Source: Streptomyces hokutonensis
GTDB taxonomy: Bacteria; Actinomycetota; Actinomycetes; Streptomycetales; Streptomycetaceae
DNA length: 64,000 nucleotides
Direction: 5' to 3'
Assembly: GCF_000376565.1 (NCBI RefSeq)
Contig: NZ_BARG01000033.1
Span: forward strand, 186,001-250,000
The notes beneath the pieces were generated by a model. It searched no databases and was not told the DNA's origin. It saw only the letters and a program-made list of their open reading frames with translations. This document shows, piece by piece, positions 58,835 to 64,000 of this stretch. Positions within the stretch are counted from its first letter, which is position 1; each line of letters begins with the position of its first letter. Position numbers and translations under genes: made by a program.

Positions 58835-60325
58835 CTAGTCACGGACCGCCACGCGCTCCGCTTCCGCCTCCTTCACGGTGGACTTGGCGACCACGAGGGT
58901 CTGCTGGTCGCGACGGCCGCGCAGCCCCGGCAGGGTGATCAGCAGCCCGGCGACCGCGATGAACGTCACCACGATGAGCCCGGGCCGGTAGCTGTCCAGC
59001 ACCGCCTGCGGGGTGGCGTGCGCGGGAGCGTGGGCGGTGACCACGGCCGTGACGACGGCCAGGAAGATCGCGCCGCCCACCTGCACCGAGGTGTTCAACA
59101 GCCCCGAGACCATGCCCTGTTCGTGGTCCTCGACCCCGCTCGTGGCCTGGATGTTCAGCGAGGGGAAGACCAGCGCGCAGGCCGCGCCGATCAGCAGCAT
59201 CGACGGTAGGATCACCGCCGCATACCCCGGATCGAGGCTGACCCGCAGGAACAGCGCGTACCCGACGACCATCAGCGCGAAGCCGGTCGCGATCAGCCGC
59301 TGCGTGCCGAACCGGTCGACGATCGAGCCGACCTTCGTCGAGGACACCGCCACCACCGCCCCGGCCGGCAGGAAGGCGAGCGCCGTGTGCAGCGCGGACC
59401 AGCCGAGCAGCGACTGCATGTACAGCGTGACCAGGAACTGGAATCCGACGTACGACCCGAAGAACGCCATCGCGCCGAGCTGGGCGCGGATCTGGTTGCC
59501 GGAGCGCAGCACCCCGAGCCGGATCAGCGGCCCGGCGGAGCGCCGCTCGACGTACACGAAGACGCTCAGCAGGACGGCAACGGCCAGGAAGGACAGGAGA
59601 GTTCGGGCCGACGCCCATCCGGCCTCGGGCGCCTGTACGACGGTGAAGACCAGCAGCAGCATCGACGCGGTACCGAGGACGGCGCCGGGCACGTCGTAGC
59701 CGTTGTGGTCCTTCTCGCGCTCGCTGCGCGGCAGCAGCTTCAGGCCGGCGAGCAGGGCGATGAGCGCGATGGGCGCGGGCAGCAGCATGGTGAGCCGCCA
59801 ACTGGCCTCCGTGAGCAGGCCGGAGAGCACCAGGCCCATCGAGAAGCCGGTGGCCGCGCAGGTGGTGTAGATGGACAGGGCGCGGTTGCGCAGCGGGCCC
59901 TCGGCGAAGGTCGTCGTGATGATCGAGAGGCCGGCCGGTGCGGTGAAGGCCGCGCTGAGGCCCTTGATGAAGCGACTGGCGATCAGCAGCGGACCCGAGT
60001 CGACGAGCCCGCCGAGCAGCGAGGCCACCGCGAAGACTCCCAGGGCGACCAGGAAGACCTGGCGTCGGCCCAGCAGGTCGGCGGTCCGGCCACCGAGGAG
60101 GAGCAGTCCGCCGTATCCCAGGATGTAGCCGCTGACGATCCATTGGAGTGTCGAGGTGGAGAGGTCGAGTTCGGAGCCGATGGAGGGCAGGGCGACGCCG
60201 ACCATCGACACGTCCAGCGCGTCCAGGAACATCGCGGCGCAGAGCACCAGCAGGGTGCCCCACAGCCGTGGGGTCCAGCGAACCGCCGACGACGGGGCCG
60301 CGGGAGGGGAGAGCGGAGAGGTCAT
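58835..60325 (-). CDS. MFS multidrug exporter (DHA2, EmrB/QacA type)
   Basis: Proton-driven exporter of 496 residues with about 14 hydrophobic helices. The DHA motifs are visible: DALDVSMVGVALPSIGSELDL (helix 1), the motif A loop GGRTADLLGRRQVF, and AVFTAPAGLSIITTTF-like motif C text. The ATG at 60325 is the start. It is divergent from the MarR gene with a 27-bp palindrome between them, so it is probably controlled by that regulator. Substrates unknown. Confidence 0.93.
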   Translation of the reverse strand: MTSPLSPPAAPSSAVRWTPRLWGTLLVLCAAMFLDALDVSMVGVALPSIGSELDLSTSTLQWIVSGYILGYGGLLLLGGRTADLLGRRQVFLVALGVFAVASLLGGLVDSGPLLIASRFIKGLSAAFTAPAGLSIITTTFAEGPLRNRALSIYTTCAATGFSMGLVLSGLLTEASWRLTMLLPAPIALIALLAGLKLLPRSEREKDHNGYDVPGAVLGTASMLLLVFTVVQAPEAGWASARTLLSFLAVAVLLSVFVYVERRSAGPLIRLGVLRSGNQIRAQLGAMAFFGSYVGFQFLVTLYMQSLLGWSALHTALAFLPAGAVVAVSSTKVGSIVDRFGTQRLIATGFALMVVGYALFLRVSLDPGYAAVILPSMLLIGAACALVFPSLNIQATSGVEDHEQGMVSGLLNTSVQVGGAIFLAVVTAVVTAHAPAHATPQAVLDSYRPGLIVVTFIAVAGLLITLPGLRGRRDQQTLVVAKSTVKEAEAERVAVRD

Positions 60326-60339
60326 GCCGCAGAGACTAC

Positions 60340-60366
60340 ATGCGTATGCATCGAATGCAAACGCAT
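60340..60366. promoter_or_regulatory. 27-bp near-perfect palindrome, probable MarR operator
   Basis: The left arm ATGCGTATGCAT (60340–60351), centre CGA and right arm ATGCAAACGCAT (60355–60366) match at 11 of 12 positions. The palindrome lies 15 bp from the MFS start and 47 bp from the MarR start. It is a textbook arrangement for a MarR autorepressor controlling an exporter. Confidence 0.75.
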
Positions 60367-60412
60367 TTAATTACGGTGCAATAAATCCGCTTCTCTGCTA
60401 CGGTGCGCTCTC

Positions 60413-60790
60413 ATGGCGGCGAAGAAGGCCGAGCAAGCGCTCGTGGACCAGTGGCGGGAGATGCTGGCGCTGCACGCCCGCACGCAGTGCGAACTCGACC
60501 GCACCCTGCACCAACACGGCTTGTGCGGCAGTGACTTCGAGGTGCTGGACGTGCTGGCCGGTGACGCGTGCGCCTATCGCGTCCAGGAGATCTCCGAGCG
60601 CGTCCATCTCAGTCAGAGCGCCCTGTCCCGGCTGATCGCCCGCCTGGAGAAGGACGGTCTCGTCGAGCGCGGCATGTGCGCGGAGGACCGCCGGGGCGTG
60701 CGCGTGACCCTCACGGACAAAGGGCGCGACCTGCACGGCGAGGTACTTCCGCTGCAGCGCGCGGTGTTGACGAGAATGCTGTCCGGCTGA
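60413..60790 (+). CDS. MarR family transcriptional regulator beside the MFS exporter
   Basis: 125-residue winged-helix regulator, short for the family. The DNA-binding region is YRVQEISERVHLSQSALSRLIARLEKDGLVERGMC (about 45–80), followed by the DRR wing AEDRRGVRVTLTDKG. The N-terminus and C-terminal helix for dimerisation are present, though the last helix is short. The start has no Shine–Dalgarno and may be leaderless. It likely binds the palindrome 60340–60366 and represses the MFS gene. Confidence 0.92.
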   Translation: MAAKKAEQALVDQWREMLALHARTQCELDRTLHQHGLCGSDFEVLDVLAGDACAYRVQEISERVHLSQSALSRLIARLEKDGLVERGMCAEDRRGVRVTLTDKGRDLHGEVLPLQRAVLTRMLSG

Positions 60791-60797
60791 CGGACCG

Positions 60798-61538
60798 TCA
60801 GCTCCAGGTGATCGCCGACTTCTCGCGCCACAGCCCGGCGAGCGACATGTCACCGGTCACCCTCGGGAACGGCCCCCGGTTCCACAGCGCCCGGTACAAC
60901 TGCCCTGCAGGACCAGCCAGTTCGCAGTCGGCATCCCCGGTGTCGTGCCGCTCGGCGGCGGGCGGTTCCTGGGACAGCCGTACGGTCCACACAGCGCTGT
61001 CCGTGTCCGTCGCCCGCACCCGCAGCACCCGGGGCTCCTCGCTGCGGACCCTGCTCTTGCGGCGGGCATGGAAGCCGCGCAGCAACTCGTCGATGCCGTC
61101 GGCCGCGAAGTCCGGGGCGATCTCCTCGGCCACCCCGCCGCGCGCCGCCTCGGCGTCCAGCCGGTGCACGGTCGTCTCGTGCGCCTGACGCCGCGCCCAG
61201 AAGGCGAGCGGTGACGGCGCCGGCAGGAAGTGCCAGCACTCCACGTCGGGCGGGGCGGCGGAGAGGGCGTCCACGAGGGAACGGTGCCCGTCCCTGAACC
61301 AGGCCACCAAATCGGCGCCGTCGAGATCCGGCAGACCGCCGTCGGGGTGGTACTCGGTGTATCCCTCCGCTACGAACGCGGTCGCCCAGCGGTGCACCAT
61401 CCCCGTGTGCCGGAGCAGATCCCGCACCCGCCACTCCGGGCAGGTGGGGACCTCGGCGTCGACGCCCGCCTCCTCCGCGGCCGAGGCCAGCAGGCCGCCC
61501 TCCCGGTCGAGGGTCCCCACGAACGCATCGGTGTCCAT
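60798..61538 (-). CDS. Mycothiol-dependent maleylpyruvate isomerase family protein
   Basis: 246-residue protein of the DinB-like, mycothiol-dependent superfamily. The N-terminal helical bundle includes CPEWRVRDLLRHTGMVHRWA (His near 45) and RQAHETTVHRLDAE (metal-binding His, about 118–131). The C-terminal MDMPI_C-like part has CELAGPAGQLYRALWNRG. Members use mycothiol to isomerise or detoxify electrophiles. The ATG at 61538 is the start; it is 45 bp from the alpha/beta hydrolase gene end on the same strand. Confidence 0.9.
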   Translation of the reverse strand: MDTDAFVGTLDREGGLLASAAEEAGVDAEVPTCPEWRVRDLLRHTGMVHRWATAFVAEGYTEYHPDGGLPDLDGADLVAWFRDGHRSLVDALSAAPPDVECWHFLPAPSPLAFWARRQAHETTVHRLDAEAARGGVAEEIAPDFAADGIDELLRGFHARRKSRVRSEEPRVLRVRATDTDSAVWTVRLSQEPPAAERHDTGDADCELAGPAGQLYRALWNRGPFPRVTGDMSLAGLWREKSAITWS

Positions 61539-61583
61539 GGGGCGAGTGTGCCGTACGGAAGGCAGGGGCGGGTGCTCCCGGGA

Positions 61584-62549
61584 TCAGCCGGTGGCGAGTG
61601 CCTTGCGCAGCACGCCCACGGCCAGGGTGATGGCGGCTTCGGCGGCGTGGGTCTCGCGCAGGGCGTTGAGCATGACGAAGTCGTGGATGATGCCCTGGAA
61701 GCGGACCGCGGTGACGGGGACTCCGGCCTCGCGGAGCTTGTTGGCGTAGGCCTCGCCCTCGTCGCGCAGGACGTCGGCCTCGCCGGTGATGACGAGGGCC
61801 GGGGGCAGGCCGGTGAGCTGTTCGGTGGTGGCGCGCAGCGGGGATGCGGTGATCTGGGCGCGCTCGGCTTCGTCGGTCGTGTACTGGTTCCAGAACCACT
61901 GCATGCCGTCGCGGCGCAGGAAGTAGCCGGTGGCGAACTGGTGGTAGGAGGCGGTGTCGAAGTTCGCGTCGGTGACCGGGTAGAACAGCACCTGCTGGAG
62001 CAGGGGGACATCGCCCCGCTCCTTGGCCATCAGGGTCAGCGCGGCGGTCATGTTGCCGCCCACCGAGTCACCGGCGACGGCGATGCGGGTCGGGTCGAGG
62101 TCCTTGGTGGCGCCCTGCTGCACGACCCACTGGGTGACGGTGTAGTTCTGCTCGATGGCGACCGGGTAGCGGGCCTCGGGGGAGAGGTCGTACTCCGGGA
62201 AGACAACGGCGGCACCGGCGCCGACCGCGAGTTCGCGCACCAGTCGGTCGTGGGTGTGGGCGTTGCCGAAGACCCAGCCCGCGCCGTGGATGTAGATGAT
62301 CACGGGGAGTGTGCCGGTGACCCCGGCCGGGCGGACGATGCGGGCCTTGACCTGGCCGGTGGGGCCGCCGAGGACGGTGATCCACTCCTCGTCGACGGCG
62401 GGCTTCGCGATCTCGCCGGACTGCACCTCGTCGACCGCCTTGCGGCCCTCGGCGGGCGTCAGGTCGAAGAGGTAGGGCGGGTTCGCGGTCGCCTCGGCGA
62501 AGGCCTGGGCCGCGGGTTCGAGGACGGGGCGGGGTGCGGTGTCGGTCAT
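61584..62549 (-). CDS. Alpha/beta hydrolase, hormone-sensitive-lipase family
   Basis: 321-residue cytoplasmic esterase or lipase. The oxyanion-hole motif is IYIHGAGWVFG (about 86), the nucleophile elbow is VAGDSVGGNM (Ser near 159), the Asp is in VITGEADVLRDEG (about 252) and the His in GIIHDFVM (about 283). These give a Ser-Asp-His triad. The ATG at 62549 has GAGGAG upstream. It is divergent from an OhrR-like regulator, with a palindrome between, so peroxide- or ligand-responsive control is likely. Confidence 0.93.
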   Translation of the reverse strand: MTDTAPRPVLEPAAQAFAEATANPPYLFDLTPAEGRKAVDEVQSGEIAKPAVDEEWITVLGGPTGQVKARIVRPAGVTGTLPVIIYIHGAGWVFGNAHTHDRLVRELAVGAGAAVVFPEYDLSPEARYPVAIEQNYTVTQWVVQQGATKDLDPTRIAVAGDSVGGNMTAALTLMAKERGDVPLLQQVLFYPVTDANFDTASYHQFATGYFLRRDGMQWFWNQYTTDEAERAQITASPLRATTEQLTGLPPALVITGEADVLRDEGEAYANKLREAGVPVTAVRFQGIIHDFVMLNALRETHAAEAAITLAVGVLRKALATG

Positions 62550-62636
62550 GACGATCTCCTCACGAGCGGGTGCCGCGGGCGGGTCCCGGTGGGGTCCGGG
62601 CCGGTGGTGCGGCACAGGCTTGAGAATAGCGCGCGA

Positions 62637-62656
62637 TTAAGTCGTGCACAACTAAA
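62637..62656. promoter_or_regulatory. Palindrome between hydrolase and OhrR-like genes
   Basis: A dyad centred on GTGCAC (62644–62649) with AGT/ACT arms outside, reading TTAAGTC-GTGCAC-AACTAAA with two mismatches. It lies between the divergent starts at 62549 and 62736. OhrR-type regulators bind AT-rich palindromes of this kind; binding is inference. Confidence 0.5.
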
Positions 62657-62735
62657 GCGTGCTCGATAGGATCGACCGGACCCGAACGATAAGGTGGTGA
62701 TTGCCCTGAAGAGCACCGCAGCGAGGAGTCGCACC

Positions 62736-63191
62736 ATGAGCCCAGCCGCCGCGGAACCGGCCGAGGGGTCGCTGCTCCTCGACGACCAGTTGTGCTTCGC
62801 GCTGTACGCGGCCTCGCGCGCGGTGACCGCCCGCTACCGGCCGCTGCTCGACGAACTGGGCCTGACCTACCCGCAGTACCTCGTCATGCTCGTCCTCTGG
62901 GAGCAGGACTCGATCTCCGTACGGGAGTTGGGCGCCGCGCTCCAGCTGGAATCCAGCACGCTCTCCCCGCTGCTGAAGCGGCTGGAGGCGAACGGACTGC
63001 TGCGCCGTGAACGCCGCCTCGACGACGAGCGCTCGGTCGCCATCCGGCTCACCGACACCGGCGCGCGGATGCGGGAGCGGGCCGCGTCCGTGCCCGTGTC
63101 GATCGGCGACGCGATGGGCCTGACCCCCGACCAGGACGCCCTGGCCAAGCAGCTCCTCCGGCTGATCACGGCCAACGTCGCCGCCGGCTGA
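62736..63191 (+). CDS. OhrR-like MarR family regulator
   Basis: 151-residue MarR regulator resembling organic-peroxide sensor OhrR. The key feature is LLDDQLCFALYAASRAV (Cys near 20), the position of the peroxidatic Cys of OhrR. The winged helix is VRELGAALQLESSTLSPLLKRLEANGLLRRERRLDDERS (about 65–104). The ATG at 62736 is chosen because GAGGAG lies 7 bp upstream; a GTG at 62694 is possible. It is divergent from the alpha/beta hydrolase. No ohr gene is seen, so the target may be the hydrolase. Confidence 0.9.
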   Translation: MSPAAAEPAEGSLLLDDQLCFALYAASRAVTARYRPLLDELGLTYPQYLVMLVLWEQDSISVRELGAALQLESSTLSPLLKRLEANGLLRRERRLDDERSVAIRLTDTGARMRERAASVPVSIGDAMGLTPDQDALAKQLLRLITANVAAG

Positions 63192-63490
63192 CCGGCCTCC
63201 CACCTGCGCGTTCAGGCCCCGCGGAGCGGTGTGTCGTCGCCGCTGTTCAGCTTAGTTTGCAGGTCCAACGGCATCTCCAGGACCGGGTCACCGGTATACG
63301 GTCCGAAGCGATTTCCCGAAAGGAAATGGCTTACGTCAATGGAGATTCAAGCCGAACAACCACGTCAGCCTCCGGGCTCCGGGACACGACTGACGGAGTC
63401 GGCACCGTCACCCCCGCCGTAGCCGCGCACGGAACGCCACGCGCAGTTCACACCCGGTCAATCCGCCCCGTTCGACGTTGAAGAGGTGCC
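63192..63490. other. Intergenic region, 299 bp, with inverted repeat
   Basis: Between the OhrR-like and second MFS genes. It contains ATTTCC-CGAAA-GGAAAT (63311–63327), a perfect 6-bp inverted repeat, plus a lower-GC stretch near 63240–63360. Short ORFs occur but none has a convincing start or codon pattern. It probably holds the MFS promoter. Confidence 0.4.
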
Positions 63491-64000
63491 ATGCCGACCC
63501 TGGTTTCCGAAGTCTCGCCTACCTCCCCCCAGCCGGACTCCCCGTCCCGTCACGTCACTGCCACCATCCTGCTGGCCTGCCTGGGAGTCTTCGTCTCCTA
63601 TCTGCCGGTCGTCGGTGTGTCGGTGGCGCTTCCGGTGATCCAGCAGGCGCTGGACGCCTCCACCACCGGGCTCCAGTGGATCACCGACGCGTTCATCCTC
63701 CCGACCGCCGCCCTACTGCTGACCTGCGGTGTCATCGGCGACCTCTTCGGCCGCAAGAGGATGTACCTGATCGGTCTGGCGCTGTCCTGCGTCGGCTGTC
63801 TCGTCGCCCTCACCGCGCACAGCGTCGTCCAGGTCTGCGTCGGCCAGGCGCTCACCGGAGTCGGCACCGCCGCGCTGCTCCCCGCGACCCTCGGCCTGAT
63901 CAGCCATGTCTGCCCCGACCACCGCAAGCGGGCCGGCGCGATAGCCCTGTGGACGGCCGCCCTCGGCCTCGGCCTGACGCTCGGCCCCCTCTTCAACGGC
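63491..64000 (+). CDS. MFS exporter (DHA2, EmrB/QacA type), cut by window end
   Basis: 170 residues visible of a DHA2 family exporter. Helix 1 has LACLGVFVSYLPVVGVSVALPVIQQALDAS, the motif A loop is GDLFGRKRMYLIG, and GQALTGVGTAALLPATLGLIS is the expected motif C-like helix. The ATG at 63491 follows GAAGAGG. It lies downstream of the OhrR-like gene on the same strand, so a drug or peroxide stress link is possible. The rest is beyond 64000. Confidence 0.9.
   Translation, partial: MPTLVSEVSPTSPQPDSPSRHVTATILLACLGVFVSYLPVVGVSVALPVIQQALDASTTGLQWITDAFILPTAALLLTCGVIGDLFGRKRMYLIGLALSCVGCLVALTAHSVVQVCVGQALTGVGTAALLPATLGLISHVCPDHRKRAGAIALWTAALGLGLTLGPLFNG

Noticed and set aside
63231..63481. Two short plus-strand open frames in the gap before the last MFS gene
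   Set aside because: They have no good ribosome site, no protein-like composition and no recognisable motif.
1..64000. tRNA or rRNA genes, CRISPR arrays, transposases, integrases, attachment sites, and large biosynthetic clusters
   Set aside because: None was recognised by inspection; no repeat-spacer pattern, transposase motif or multi-domain synthase was seen.

Overview
This 64 kb window is a GC-rich, gene-dense stretch of an actinomycete chromosome, most probably Streptomyces. The clues are strong G/C bias at third codon positions, many GTG/TTG starts, many short start-stop overlaps, and the gene families themselves (FUSC–MarR, DUF5134, DUF2630, mycothiol-dependent enzymes, deazaflavin (Ddn-type) oxidoreductase, geranylgeranyl reductase, TIGR01777 epimerase). 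A common Streptomyces-type intergenic element lies near 56.48–56.53 kb. I see no rRNA, tRNA, CRISPR array, insertion sequence, phage or large secondary-metabolite cluster. The window opens inside an acyl-CoA dehydrogenase gene and closes inside an MFS exporter gene.

Layout. 0–2.8 kb: AidB-like acyl-CoA dehydrogenase divergent from a PaaX-type regulator, then a short possible gene remnant. 2.8–7.6 kb: a plant-biomass cluster with two secreted pectate lyases (PL3, PL1), a secreted CE1-type esterase with a CBM2, and an SGNH esterase; two LacI-type palindromes, one nearly a CebR box, sit between the divergent units. 7.5–17.8 kb: NCS2 nucleobase permease, FprA-like ferredoxin reductase, a DUF6214-like protein, TetR regulator, DUF2630, HAD hydrolase, PAP2 phosphatase, M56 peptidase, DUF5134 protein, and a FUSC transporter translationally coupled to a MarR regulator. 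17.9–23.1 kb: a large clan GH-A glycoside hydrolase without a signal peptide, two VOC proteins, a GNAT acetyltransferase and a glycerophosphodiesterase. 23.1–28.1 kb: a DUF6421 protein, SDR and threonine-aldolase operon, then a leaderless transglutaminase-like gene and a B3/B4 tRNA-editing-like gene. 28.1–32.8 kb: PlsC acyltransferase, a DUF4395/thioredoxin divergent pair, a cysteine-ending leader peptide upstream of a flavin reductase, and etfBA. 32.8–37.9 kb: secreted EEP-family phosphatase, DUF6986 aldolase, a receptor Ser/Thr kinase and a hypothetical protein. 37.9–43.7 kb: LacI regulator, ROK kinase, secreted GH27 alpha-galactosidase, TIGR01777 epimerase and a tiny secreted peptide. 43.7–55.2 kb: a P-loop/Nudix fusion, a complete five-gene peptide ABC importer, an APH-like kinase, DUF1905, an M20 dipeptidase and a geranylgeranyl reductase. 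55.2–64 kb: Ddn-like oxidoreductase/TetR pair, NarL-type two-component system, MFS/MarR pair, mycothiol-dependent enzyme, alpha/beta hydrolase/OhrR-like pair, and a second MFS exporter.

How it fits together. The sugar theme (pectate lyases, CE1 esterase, alpha-galactosidase, GH-A enzyme, ROK kinase, LacI regulator and LacI-type boxes) fits a saprophyte using pectin, hemicellulose and galactosides. The peptide importer and M20 dipeptidase lie close together and could jointly supply amino acids. At least five regulator genes (PaaX, TetR twice, MarR, OhrR-like) are divergent from a neighbour or followed by a palindrome in the shared promoter region, which suggests local autoregulatory switches. 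The most interesting items are the cysteine-ending leader peptide next to redox genes, the DUF6421–SDR–threonine aldolase operon with a 5' hairpin, the P-loop/Nudix fusion, and several unusually clear palindromic operators. No wholly new multi-gene system is evident; the DUF6421 operon is the best candidate for undescribed metabolism.
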